Part shown: positions 16,274 through 25,008 of the stretch, piece after piece | How the letters are laid out: every line of letters starts with the position of its first letter | How positions within the stretch are numbered: the stretch's first letter is position 1 | Source: Caulobacter endophyticus | GTDB lineage: Bacteria > Pseudomonadota > Alphaproteobacteria > Caulobacterales > Caulobacteraceae | Length of the DNA stretch: 64,000 nucleotides | Assembly: GCF_029543245.1 (NCBI RefSeq) | Contig: NZ_JARQWV010000002.1 | Span: forward strand, 124,001 to 188,000 | Direction: 5' to 3' | Program-made: the position numbers and the translations under genes | The notes under the pieces: generated by a model | Seen by the model: the letters and a program-made list of their open reading frames with translations, nothing else | Told to the model about the DNA's origin: nothing | Databases searched by the model: none

Positions 16274-16920
16274 GCGGCCGCCGTCCGGGGGCGCGTCCAG
16301 CGGTCCAGGCCGTGAAGAGACAGTCCCGCCGCCAGCAGCAGGCCGAAGGCGGCGATGTTCAGCCAGGCGAAGCCCAGATGCGACGGGGCGGGCCAGAACG
16401 CCATCAGCAGGGCGCTTCGGGCCGTATGGGCCAAGGCGCCGACCAGGACGGCGACAAACAGGCCGCGCGTGCGTCCCCTGACCACGAACCAGGCCGCGGC
16501 CGCGAAGCTGAAGCCCATGATGAGCGTCAGCATGAAGTTCCACGGTTGGAACTGCATCAGGCTGTCGATCGCCTGCTCGGCGGAGACGCCGCGGAACATC
16601 CCCCGCCGGCCGGCCCATCCGTCCATCCCGCTGAGTTTCAGGTCTGCCAGGGCGAGCAGCCAGTAGCTGGTCGGGAGTACGTGGAAGGCGGCGGCCAGCA
16701 TGGCCAGGGCGGCGACGAACAGGCGAACTGAAGTCAGGGCGATGCGCATGGGGTTCATCCTTCGGCGATAGGCGGCGAGCACGCAGCCGGCGGCGAAGGC
16801 CAGGGCCTCGTCCGGAGCGTCGATGGCGGACAGTTCGGCCTTCATGCCCGCGGCCCAGTCGCGCTGGGCGGCGGGTAGGACGGCGGCGGCGTGGTCGAGC
16901 AGGCGCTCGGCGAGGCTCAT
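16270..16920 (-). CDS. Predicted membrane protein paired with PadR
   Basis: A 216-residue protein with a cytoplasmic amino-terminal helix region ('RLLDHAAAVLPAAQRDWAAGMKAEL') and four to five membrane helices. The amino-terminal part resembles proteins that accompany PadR regulators and keep the phrase 'DWAxxMxAEL'. The ATG at 16920 overlaps the TGA of padR (ATGA), so the two are cotranslated. The stop codon overlaps that of the hybrid kinase on the opposite strand (CTAG). The function is unknown; the pairing suggests a membrane partner or target of the regulator. Confidence 0.85.
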   Translation of the reverse strand: MSLAERLLDHAAAVLPAAQRDWAAGMKAELSAIDAPDEALAFAAGCVLAAYRRRMNPMRIALTSVRLFVAALAMLAAAFHVLPTSYWLLALADLKLSGMDGWAGRRGMFRGVSAEQAIDSLMQFQPWNFMLTLIMGFSFAAAAWFVVRGRTRGLFVAVLVGALAHTARSALLMAFWPAPSHLGFAWLNIAAFGLLLAAGLSLHGLDRWTRPRTAAA

Positions 16921-17228
16921 GGGCGCACCGCCGAGGGTTGGAGCGGCACGGCGCCGGGCTGGGCTTGCGCGCGCTGGCGGGCCAGGGCGACGCCGTTGGC
17001 GGTCAGGCGATAGGCGTGACGGGCGGGACGGCCTGGCTGGAGGGGCTGGCGCCACTCGGCCTCCAGATAGCCCTGGTCGGACAGCCGCATCAGCAGCGGA
17101 TAGAGCGTGCCCGACTTCAGGCCCGTCTCCTTGGACAGGTCGTAGCCGTAGCGCCAGGCCTGGGGCTGGGCCAAGAGGGCGGCGAGCACGCCGATCGTCT
17201 GTCGCGAAATGTTGGGTGCGCGGGTCAT
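16917..17228 (-). CDS. PadR-family transcriptional regulator
   Basis: A 103-residue winged-helix repressor of the PadR family: 'ISRQTIGVLAALLAQPQAWRYGYDLSKETGLKSGTLYPLLMRLSDQGYLEAEW' is the typical helix-turn-helix and wing, with a short C-terminal helix. The ATG at 17228 has no clear ribosome site. A -35 TTGACT and a -10 GCTAAT at 17235-17263 place the transcript start at or next to this ATG, so the mRNA may be leaderless. It is probably autoregulatory and controls the cotranscribed membrane protein, as is usual in this family. Confidence 0.92.
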   Translation of the reverse strand: MTRAPNISRQTIGVLAALLAQPQAWRYGYDLSKETGLKSGTLYPLLMRLSDQGYLEAEWRQPLQPGRPARHAYRLTANGVALARQRAQAQPGAVPLQPSAVRP

Positions 17229-17234
17229 GTCGCC

Positions 17235-17263
17235 ATTAGCGATATATGTAGAGTTTTAGTCAA
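17235..17263 (-). promoter_or_regulatory. padR promoter, probably leaderless
   Basis: On the minus strand TTGACT (17258-17263) and GCTAAT (17235-17240) are 17 bases apart. Only six bases separate the -10 from the ATG. AT-rich dyads (TCGC-TAATG-GCGA, ATATAT) overlap it and could be the PadR operator. Confidence 0.5.
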
Positions 17264-17285
17264 GCGCGATCGTAACGACGTTCTT

Positions 17286-18233
17286 TCATGCCGCCGCGTC
17301 GAGGCGCGCGAGGCCGTACTCCAGCCGTCCTTCCCAGGTTTCCAGCAGCAGCTCGCCCTCGCCGAGGGCGGCGTGCAAGTGGGCCAGCGGCCAGCAGGCC
17401 TGGCCCTCGGAGAGGCGGGCGTCCGGGCGCTCGCCGGCGGCCAGGGTCAGGAACATCACGGCGTAGAACAGGTGGCTGACCCGCCGGGCCAGGGCCAGGC
17501 GCGCCCGCTGGCGGTCGGTGGGCGGGGCGCCGAAATAGACGGCGAGCAGGCGGTCGGCGGCCTGCGGCGAGGGCGCGAACAGGTTGGCGATCGCGGCCAG
17601 GTCCACATAGCGATCGGTCAGGAAGGCGGCCTCCCAGTCGACCAGCCAAAGGCGGCGCCCGTCGCTGAGGATGTTGCGGGGATTGAGGTCGTTGTGGCTG
17701 GAGACCGGCTCGACGCCGGCCGCGCGGCTGGCCGCGCTCAGGCATGACCACAGCGCCGCGGTCCGGTCGCGGGTTCCGGCAGGCAGCAGCGGCCTGGCCA
17801 GCAGGCTTTGCACCAGGCCGTCCAGGGCGTCGACATAGTCCGTCAGGGGCGGGAAGGCCGGGGTCTCGTGCAGCAGGCGCACCGTGCGGGCCAACTCGTC
17901 CAGCAGGGCCGGGCCGCCGCCGGGAAAGTCCGACAGCGGCTGGGCTTCAATCCACTCGACGATGGTCACGCCGCTTTCCGGGTCGGCATGGCGCAGGCGG
18001 GGCGAGAGCAGGGCGTCGGCGGCGATCTTCTGGCAGGCCTGGGCGCGGGCCGGGTCGCGCACGGCGTCGCGGGCAGGGTCGACCCGCAGCGCATAGGGGA
18101 TCCCGCCGACGCGGATGCGCCAACTGCCCGCCCCCGAGAGCCCGCCGGTCAGGCGGGTCTCGGCGTCGACGACATCGGTAGCGAAGGTCGCCCGCAGGGC
18201 GCGGGCGACGGCGGGGATCCGGGCGACGGACAT
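17286..18233 (-). CDS. Aminoglycoside/choline-kinase-like phosphotransferase
   Basis: A 315-residue kinase-like protein. The amino-terminal lobe has 'GGLSGAGSWRIRVGGIPYALRV' (nucleotide loop and Lys/Arg region). The catalytic loop is 'SSHNDLNPRNIL' (HxD with downstream Asn) and the metal-binding Asp is in 'LWLVDWEAA'. The motif 'DLAAIANLF' follows, as in choline/ethanolamine kinases. Its substrate is unknown; a small alcohol or amino alcohol is more likely than an antibiotic. It is a single gene under a promoter flanked by two copies of a TTAYCCGG-type operator (18261-18306), so it should be tightly repressed. Confidence 0.87.
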   Translation of the reverse strand: MSVARIPAVARALRATFATDVVDAETRLTGGLSGAGSWRIRVGGIPYALRVDPARDAVRDPARAQACQKIAADALLSPRLRHADPESGVTIVEWIEAQPLSDFPGGGPALLDELARTVRLLHETPAFPPLTDYVDALDGLVQSLLARPLLPAGTRDRTAALWSCLSAASRAAGVEPVSSHNDLNPRNILSDGRRLWLVDWEAAFLTDRYVDLAAIANLFAPSPQAADRLLAVYFGAPPTDRQRARLALARRVSHLFYAVMFLTLAAGERPDARLSEGQACWPLAHLHAALGEGELLLETWEGRLEYGLARLDAAA

Positions 18234-18260
18234 CGGGCGGCCTCTCGAAAGTGGCCGCTT

Positions 18261-18306
18261 AATTTACCCGGATAGAAATGTGAGTCAATATTATCCGGGT
18301 TAAATT
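18261..18306 (-). promoter_or_regulatory. Promoter with paired operators upstream of the phosphotransferase
   Basis: AATTTACCCGGATA (18261-18274) and TATCCGGGTTAAATT (18292-18306) form an inverted pair; each is close to the palindrome TTAYCCGGRTAA. On the minus strand a -35 TTGACT (18283-18288) lies between them and a -10 TAAATT (18261-18266) lies inside the downstream copy, 16 bases apart. Such an arrangement fits a TetR- or MarR-type repressor; no such gene is in the neighbourhood. Confidence 0.65.
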
Positions 18307-18310
18307 GACG

Positions 18311-18796
18311 TCATTCGCCGCGCGCCGCCTTTTCCAGGGTCGGCACGTCGATCTTGACCATCTGCATCATCGCCGCGAACACCCGGCCGGCGACGGCCTT
18401 GTCGGGTCCGGTGGTCAGCTCGATCAGCTGGCGCGGGGTGACCTGCCAGGAGAGGCCGTAGCGGTCCTTCAGCCAGCCGCAGGCCGAGGGCTGGCCGCCG
18501 CCGGCCAGCAGGCTGTCCCAGTAGTGGTCGACCTGCGCCTGGCCGTCGCAGTCGATCGACAGCGAGATCGCCTCGGTGAACTTGAAGTGCGGCCCGCCGT
18601 TCAGCGCCACGTGCGGCTGGCCGTCGAGCTCGAAATAGACCGTCGACACCGACCCGCCCGGCCCGGCCGGCGGCGGCACGTCGTCGGGATAGCGGTTCAC
18701 CGACACGATCCTCGAGTTGGGAAAGATCGAGACGTAGAACTCGGCGGCCTCAAGGGCCTGCGTATCGAACCACAGGAACGGCGAGATCTTCGGCAT
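18311..18796 (-). CDS. VOC-superfamily (PhnB-like) protein
   Basis: A 161-residue protein of the glyoxalase/VOC fold, PhnB (3-demethylubiquinone methyltransferase-like) subgroup: 'ISPFLWFDTQALEAAEFYVSIFPNS' at the start, 'ALNGGPHFKFTEAISLSIDCD' in the middle, and the closing 'CGWLKDRYGLSWQVTP' and 'MMQMVKIDVPTLEKA'. Despite the domain name it is not a methyltransferase. ATG at 18796 follows AGGAGGAG. It lies 159 bases downstream of a LysR gene on the same strand. The substrate is unknown. Confidence 0.9.
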   Translation of the reverse strand: MPKISPFLWFDTQALEAAEFYVSIFPNSRIVSVNRYPDDVPPPAGPGGSVSTVYFELDGQPHVALNGGPHFKFTEAISLSIDCDGQAQVDHYWDSLLAGGGQPSACGWLKDRYGLSWQVTPRQLIELTTGPDKAVAGRVFAAMMQMVKIDVPTLEKAARGE

Positions 18797-18900
18797 GGCG
18801 TTGCTCCTCCTGCGCAGGCCTCGGCGGCCGCGTCTTCCCGAGGACGAAGGAACGCCCGCCATGCCGACAGGGTCGAGGAGAAATTTCGATCCCTATCTTC

Positions 18901-18933
18901 CCGTCGTTCCCGCCACGAGGGCGGGAGTGACGG
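18901..18933. repeat. Small inverted repeat between LysR and VOC genes
   Basis: CCGTCGTTCCCGCC and GGCGGGAGTGACGG are almost perfectly inverted around ACGAG. It is a hairpin without a T-run and resembles a minimal intergenic repeat unit. Confidence 0.6.
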
Positions 18934-18955
18934 GCGGCTTGTGAGCGGAGGGGGC

Positions 18956-19843
18956 CTACCCCCGCATCCAGTCGATGAAGGCGCGCAGGGCCGGGGAGAG
19001 CTGGCGGCGGCTGGGGTAGTAGAGGAAGAAGCCGGGGAAGGGCTCGCACCAGTCCTCCAGCAGAGACATCAGGCGGCCGGCGGCGATGTCGTCGGCGACG
19101 GCTTCGCGGAACGGGAAGGCCAGGCCCGCGCCGGCGCGGCAGGCCTCCAGCATGACCACGCCGTTGTCGGTGAGCAGGGCCGGCGGCGGTGTGACGACCA
19201 CCAGGCGGCCCTTGCGCTCGAACTCCCACGGATAGGGCTGGCCCGAGGCGCGGCGGACCAGCAGGCAGCGATGGCCGCTCATCAGGTCTTCCGGCTTGGT
19301 CGGGGCGCCGTGGCGCTCGATGTAGTCGGGGGTGGCGACCAGGGCCTGGGACAGCTCGCCGCCCAGGGGCACGGCGATCATGTCGGCCTGGAGGCGCTCG
19401 CCCAGCCGCACGCCGCAGTCGAAGCCGCCGGCGACGATGTCGGCCAGGGCGTCCTCGCAGACGATCTCGACCCGCACGTCGGGGTAGGCGTTCATGAAGC
19501 CGCCCAGGCGCGGGGCCAGCAGCATGCGGGCGGCCGTGCTGGCGACATTGACGCGCAGGCGGCCGGCCGGGCGGTCGCGGAACATCGCCACCTCGTCCAG
19601 GGCCGCGTCGATGTCGGCCAGGGCCGGGCCGAGCCTGGCGAGAAGCCGCTCGCCAGCCTCGGTGGGGGCGACGCTGCGGGTTGTGCGGTTGAGCAGGCGT
19701 ACGTCGAGGCGGGCCTCGAGATTGCGGATCGTGTGGCTGAGGGCCGAGGCGGTGACGCCCAGCACCTGGGCGGCGGCGCGGAAGCTGCGGCGTTCGGCGA
19801 CCAGGGCGAAGACGGCGAGGTCGGGCAGGGGGCGCGTGGACAT
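18956..19843 (-). CDS. LysR-family transcriptional regulator
   Basis: A 295-residue LysR regulator. The amino-terminal winged helix reads 'LAVFALVAERRSFRAAAQVLGVTASALSHTIRNLEARLDVRLLNRTTRSVAPTEAG'. The effector domain begins about residue 90 ('AGRLRVNVASTAARMLL'). The chosen start is ATG at 19843; the frame is open far upstream but that part is antisense to the next gene. It is divergent from an aldo/keto reductase with 120 bases between, the standard layout of a LysR regulator and its target. A T-N11-A dyad lies just upstream of the start. Confidence 0.94.
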   Translation of the reverse strand: MSTRPLPDLAVFALVAERRSFRAAAQVLGVTASALSHTIRNLEARLDVRLLNRTTRSVAPTEAGERLLARLGPALADIDAALDEVAMFRDRPAGRLRVNVASTAARMLLAPRLGGFMNAYPDVRVEIVCEDALADIVAGGFDCGVRLGERLQADMIAVPLGGELSQALVATPDYIERHGAPTKPEDLMSGHRCLLVRRASGQPYPWEFERKGRLVVVTPPPALLTDNGVVMLEACRAGAGLAFPFREAVADDIAAGRLMSLLEDWCEPFPGFFLYYPSRRQLSPALRAFIDWMRG

Positions 19844-19845
19844 TG

Positions 19846-20962
<1,117 letters not shown>

Positions 20963-20968
20963 GCTGAT

Positions 20969-21018
20969 CCTTCTCCCCTTGCGGGAGAAGGTGTCGCCGC
21001 CAGGCGACGGATGAGGGG
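20969..21018. repeat. Partial intergenic repeat (family B-like)
   Basis: TTCTCCCCTTGCGGGAGAA is a hairpin followed by GGTGTCGCCGCCAGGCGACGG and ATGAGGGGT, the same order of blocks as the B family but in a single copy. Confidence 0.55.
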
Positions 21019-21036
21019 TCTCTCAGACCTGAAACG

Positions 21037-21067
21037 CCGCGACGGCTGAATGGCCGTCGCGGGTTTT
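21037..21067 (+). terminator. Terminator of the aldo/keto reductase gene
   Basis: A 10-bp perfect stem (CCGCGACGGC/GCCGTCGCGG) with a short loop is followed by GTTTTCT. Confidence 0.85.
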
Positions 21068-21174
21068 CTGTTGGTGCGACCCCACACCCCATCCCCCCGT
21101 TCGCGGGGACCACCCACTCCCGCAAGGGGGGGGGGACTTGAAGACGGCTACCGCCCGCGCTCAAACTCCACCCC

Positions 21175-22197
21175 ATGAGCGACAATCCCCTGCAGCGCCT
21201 GGACGCCCTCGAGCTGGTCAAGCTCGGCAAGTCGGCGATCACGGTGGGCGGGCTGGCGACGGGGATCGTCATCGTCGTGGCGGCCCTGCTCGCCGCGCGG
21301 CTGGCGGCGGCGGGGCTGCGGCGGCTGCGGGCGCGGGCGGCCGACAGCGCGCCGTCGCTCTATATCGTCGAGAAGCTGACGACCTACGGCCTGGTGCTGG
21401 TGGGCTTCCTGGCGGCCCTGTCGACCATGGGCATCGACCTGACCTCGCTGACGGTGTTCGCCGGGGCGGTGGGCGTCGGCGTGGGCCTGGGTCTGCAAGG
21501 GGTGATCAAGGACTTCGCCTCGGGCGTCAGCCTGGTGTTCGAGCGGCTGGTGGCGGTGGGCGACTTCGTCGAGCTGTCGAACGGCGCGCGGGGCGTCGTG
21601 CACGAGATCGGGCCACGCGCCACGCGCATCCGCACCAACGACGCCACCGACGTGATCGTGCCCAATTCGGTGCTGGTCAACGACCAGGTGATCAACTGGA
21701 CCCTGCGCGGCACCACCCGCCGCATCCGCGTGCCGTTCGTCACCGCCTTCGGGGTCGACAAGGAAGCGGTGCGCGAGGCGGTGCTGAAGGCCGCCCGCAG
21801 CGTGCCCTTCACCAGCGCCGACGACGCCGTGCGCCGCACCCAGGTGTGGCTGGTCGGCTATGGCGAGCATGCCCTGAAGTTCGAGCTGATCGTCTGGCCG
21901 ACGGTGGAAGCGGTGCGGCGGCCGGCGGCGATCTTCGCGGCCTATACCTGGGCCATCGACGACGCCTTGCGCGAGGCCGGGATCGAGATCCCCTATCCGC
22001 AGCGCGACGTGCGCCTGCGGGGGCTCTTTGGAGAAGAGGGCGAGGACGCCCGCGCCGCCCTGCGCCTGGAGCCGAAGGCGGCCCGCAAGGCCCGCGGCAA
22101 GACGGCGACCCACGTCTCGCAGAACGACGCCGCCGACGAACTGGGGCGGGAAGATCCGGACGAGGCGCCCCCGCCCTCTAGAACCCCTCCCCCTTGA
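21175..22197 (+). CDS. Small-conductance mechanosensitive channel (MscS family) with repeat-encoded tail
   Basis: A 340-residue inner-membrane channel. Three hydrophobic segments occur at about 20-45, 65-82 and 90-115, the last being the pore helix with 'GAVGVGVGLGLQGVIKDFASG'. The beta-domain 'VGDFVELSNGARGVVHEIGPRATRIRTNDATDVIVPNS' and the alpha-beta C-domain follow. It should open on membrane tension to release solutes. The last 20 or so residues are Pro-rich and acidic ('EDPDEAPPPSRTPPP'), and the final codons and TGA lie inside an intergenic repeat (22183-22311). The native end was probably displaced by insertion of the element. Confidence 0.92.
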   Translation: MSDNPLQRLDALELVKLGKSAITVGGLATGIVIVVAALLAARLAAAGLRRLRARAADSAPSLYIVEKLTTYGLVLVGFLAALSTMGIDLTSLTVFAGAVGVGVGLGLQGVIKDFASGVSLVFERLVAVGDFVELSNGARGVVHEIGPRATRIRTNDATDVIVPNSVLVNDQVINWTLRGTTRRIRVPFVTAFGVDKEAVREAVLKAARSVPFTSADDAVRRTQVWLVGYGEHALKFELIVWPTVEAVRRPAAIFAAYTWAIDDALREAGIEIPYPQRDVRLRGLFGEEGEDARAALRLEPKAARKARGKTATHVSQNDAADELGREDPDEAPPPSRTPPP

Positions 22198-22311
22198 TGG
22201 GGGAGGGCAGGGGTGGGGGTGGATACGGCGGTGGAGGCTTGGCGCTGCCGCCAGCTCAGCAGGTCACCCCCATCCCCGACCCTTCCCCCATCAAGGGGGA
22301 AGGGAGAACTG
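22183..22311. repeat. Intergenic repeat, family B-like, overlapping a coding end
   Basis: ACCCCTCCCCCTTGATGGGG is mirrored by CCCCCATCAAGGGGGAAGGG near 22285-22305, with GGGTGGGGGTG/CACCCCCATCCCC as inner arms. The left arm encodes the last five residues and the stop codon of the MscS channel. Confidence 0.8.
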
Positions 22312-22386
22312 TTCGCACCCTTGACCCCCTCGCGCCCGCGCCGCAGTCTTCTCGCAACTGCGAAATAAGCACTAGGGAAGACGCGC

Positions 22387-23436
22387 ATGAAGACCGCCCG
22401 AGGCTTCTTCAAACCCCTGGCCATCGGCGCGCCGGCGCCGTGGCGCGAGCTGCCGGCCCGTGTCGAGCGGATGATCCACTTCGTGCCGCCGCATCTGGAG
22501 AAGGTGCGGGCCAAGGTCGGCGAGATCGCGCCGACCGTCGACGTGATCCTGGCCAACCTGGAGGACGCCATTCCCGCCGACGCCAAGGGCGCGGCCCTGG
22601 CCGGGACCATCGCGATGTCGCGCGAGGTCGACTTCAAGGGTCTGGGCGTGGGGCTGTGGGTGCGGATCAACTGCCTGAACTCGCCCTGGCACCTCGACGA
22701 GGTGGCGACCCTGGTCGAGAAGGCCGGCGACAGGATCGACGTGATCATGGTCCCCAAGGTCGAGGGGCCGTGGGACATCTTCTACATCGACCAGCTGCTG
22801 GCTTCGCTGGAGGCCAAGCACGGGGTCACCCGGCCGGTCCTGCTGCACGCCATCCTTGAGACCGCCGAAGGGGTGATGAACGTCGAGCTGATCGCCGGCG
22901 CCAGCCCGCGCATGCAGGGGATCTCGCTGGGGCCGGCGGACCTGGCGGCCAGCCGGGCGATGAAGACCACCCGGGTCGGCGGCGGCCATCCGGGCTATCG
23001 GGTGATAGAAGATCCGCATGCGGACGGTTTGGCCCGCGCCAGCGTGCAGCAGGACCTCTGGCACTACACCTTCGCCAAGATGGTCGACGCCTGCGCCGCC
23101 CACGGCATCAAGCCGTTCTACGGCCCGTTCGGGGCCATCGACGACCCGGTCGCCTGCGAGCAGCAGTTCCGCAACGCCTTCCTGATGGGCTGCGCGGGGG
23201 CCTGGAGCCTGCACCCCAGCCAGATCGCCATCGCCAAGAGCGTGTTCAGCCCCGATCCGGCCGAGGTGGCCTTCGCCAAGCGGATCCTGGAGGCGATGCC
23301 CGACGGCTCGGGCGTGGCGATGATCGACGGCAAGATGCAGGACGACGCCACCTGGAAACAGGCCAAGGTGATGGTCGACTGCGCGAAGCAGATCGCGGCC
23401 AAGGACGCCGAGTACGCGGCGCTCTACGGGTTCTGA
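22387..23436 (+). CDS. HpcH/HpaI aldolase-citrate lyase family protein (CitE/malyl-CoA lyase-like)
   Basis: A 349-residue TIM-barrel protein of the CitE/Mcl group, which cleave or form malyl-CoA-type thioesters with Mg2+. Visible motifs are '[17 protein letters not shown]' (metal Glu/Asp), 'IMVPKVEGP', '[16 protein letters not shown]' with the conserved Glu, and the terminal '[15 protein letters not shown]'. ATG at 22387 follows AGGGAAG. It is 41 bases upstream of the nicotinamide phosphoribosyltransferase and probably cotranscribed. Candidates are L-malyl-CoA/beta-methylmalyl-CoA lyase or a CitE-like thioesterase; the sequence alone does not decide. Confidence 0.88.
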   Translation: MKTARGFFKPLAIGAPAPWRELPARVERMIHFVPPHLEKVRAKVGEIAPTVDVILANLEDAIPADAKGAALAGTIAMSREVDFKGLGVGLWVRINCLNSPWHLDEVATLVEKAGDRIDVIMVPKVEGPWDIFYIDQLLASLEAKHGVTRPVLLHAILETAEGVMNVELIAGASPRMQGISLGPADLAASRAMKTTRVGGGHPGYRVIEDPHADGLARASVQQDLWHYTFAKMVDACAAHGIKPFYGPFGAIDDPVACEQQFRNAFLMGCAGAWSLHPSQIAIAKSVFSPDPAEVAFAKRILEAMPDGSGVAMIDGKMQDDATWKQAKVMVDCAKQIAAKDAEYAALYGF

Positions 23437-23477
23437 GGCTTTCCTTCGCAGGGCGTCTGCCGCAAGACTGGCCGGCG

Positions 23478-24872
23478 ATGTTCGACAACCTGATCCTCGA
23501 CACCGACAGCTACAAGGCCAGCCACTGGCTGCAGTATCCGCCCGCCACCACGGGCGCGTTCTTCTATGTGGAGAGCCGGGGCGGGCGCTACGACCGCACG
23601 GTCTTCTTCGGCCTGCAGGCGATCCTGAAGACGGCGCTGGCCAACCCCGTCACCCACGCCATGGTCGACGAGGCCGCGCAGTTGCTGGCCGCGCACGGCG
23701 AGCCCTTCAACCAGGCCGGCTGGCGGCGGATCGTCGAGGTGCACGGCGGCCGCCTGCCGGTGCGCATCCGGGCCGTGCCGGAAGGGACCGTGGTCCCCAC
23801 GCACCAGGCGCTGATGACCATCGAGAACACCGATCCGGAGTGCTTCTGGCTGCCGTCGTACCTGGAGACCCTGCTGCTGCGCGTCTGGTACCCGGTGACC
23901 GTCGCCACCACCAGCTGGGGCGTCAAACAGACCCTCCGCGCGGCGCTGGAGAAGACCTGCGACGATCCCGAGGGTCAGCTGCCGTTCAAGCTGCACGACT
24001 TCGGGGCGCGGGGCGTCTCCAGCAAGGAGAGCGCGGCGATCGGGGGCCTCGCCCACCTCGTCAACTTCCTGGGCAGCGACACCCTGGCGGCCGTGCAGGC
24101 GGGGCGAGCCTGGTACAACGAGCCGATGGCCGCCTTCTCCATCCCGGCCGCCGAGCACAGCACCATCACCAGCTGGGGCCGCGATCGCGAGGCCGACGCC
24201 TATCGCAACATGCTGACGAGCTTCGGCAAGCCGGGCGGCCTGTTCTCGGTGGTGTCCGACAGCTACGACCTGTTCGAGGCGGTCAGCCGCATCTGGGGCC
24301 GTGAACTGCGCGACGAGGTGATCGCCAGCGGCGCGACGGTCGTGATCCGTCCCGACTCCGGCGACCCGGTCGAGATCGTCGCCGAGACCCTGAGGCGCCT
24401 GGATGAGGCCTTCGGAAGCACGCTGAACGCCAAGGGCTACAGGGTGCTGAACCACGTGCGGGTGATCCAGGGCGACGGGGTCAATCCGGTCAGCATCGCG
24501 GCGATCCTGGAGCGGGTGATCGCCGACGGCTTCAGCGCCGAGAACCTGGCCTTCGGCATGGGTGGCGGCCTGTTGCAGCAGCTGGACCGCGACACCCAGC
24601 GCTTTGCGTTGAAGTGCTCGGCGGCCAAGGTCGACGGCGTCTGGATCGATGTCAGCAAGAACCCGGTCACCGATCCGGGCAAGCGCTCCAAGGCCGGGCG
24701 GCTGATGCTTCAGAAGAGCGAGGCCGGCGAGTACCGCACGGTGGCCGTGGCCGAAGGCGAAGTCGCGCCCGAGGGCTGGACCGACGCCATGGTCACGGTG
24801 TGGGAGGACGGCGTGCTGCTGGTGGATCACACACTGGCTGAGGTGCGGGCCCGCAGCGAACTGAGGGGGTGA
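23478..24872 (+). CDS. nadV: Nicotinamide phosphoribosyltransferase
   Basis: A 464-residue NAMPT-type enzyme that converts nicotinamide and PRPP to NMN for NAD salvage. It starts 'LILDTDSYKASHWLQYPP'. The key block 'KLHDFGARGVSSKESAAIGG' holds Asp174, the residue that selects nicotinamide in the human enzyme. The catalytic His is H227 in 'IPAAEHSTITSWG', and PRPP binding is in 'VIRPDSGDP' and 'FGMGGGLLQQ'. The length fits NAMPT, not the shorter nicotinate enzyme PncB. The gene follows the CitE-like gene by 41 bases. No NMN adenylyltransferase of the NadM type is nearby, so how NMN is used is not shown here. Confidence 0.93.
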   Translation: MFDNLILDTDSYKASHWLQYPPATTGAFFYVESRGGRYDRTVFFGLQAILKTALANPVTHAMVDEAAQLLAAHGEPFNQAGWRRIVEVHGGRLPVRIRAVPEGTVVPTHQALMTIENTDPECFWLPSYLETLLLRVWYPVTVATTSWGVKQTLRAALEKTCDDPEGQLPFKLHDFGARGVSSKESAAIGGLAHLVNFLGSDTLAAVQAGRAWYNEPMAAFSIPAAEHSTITSWGRDREADAYRNMLTSFGKPGGLFSVVSDSYDLFEAVSRIWGRELRDEVIASGATVVIRPDSGDPVEIVAETLRRLDEAFGSTLNAKGYRVLNHVRVIQGDGVNPVSIAAILERVIADGFSAENLAFGMGGGLLQQLDRDTQRFALKCSAAKVDGVWIDVSKNPVTDPGKRSKAGRLMLQKSEAGEYRTVAVAEGEVAPEGWTDAMVTVWEDGVLLVDHTLAEVRARSELRG

Positions 24873-24885
24873 CCCCTCTCCCGTA

Positions 24886-24975
24886 GAATCCCCGCGAAGG
24901 CGGGGACCCAGGTGCTTTCTGAAATGCGCCGTGCTCGACGATAAAAAGCCTGGGCCCCCGCTTTCGCGGGGGTTT
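24886..24975. repeat. Intergenic repeat, family C, two inverted copies
   Basis: ATCCCCGCGAAGGCGGGGAC followed by CCAGG is mirrored by CCTGGGCCCCCGCTTTCGCG followed by GGGG. It lies between the convergent nadV and argJ genes and starts 14 bases after the nadV stop. Confidence 0.8.
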
Positions 24976-25008
24976 TACGGTTGTGGGTAGGCGCGCGAAG
25001 GCTCAGCC

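Noticed and set aside
14408..16618. A 736-codon open frame on the minus strand
   Set aside because: It is the complement of the hybrid kinase. The kinase motifs on the other strand decide.
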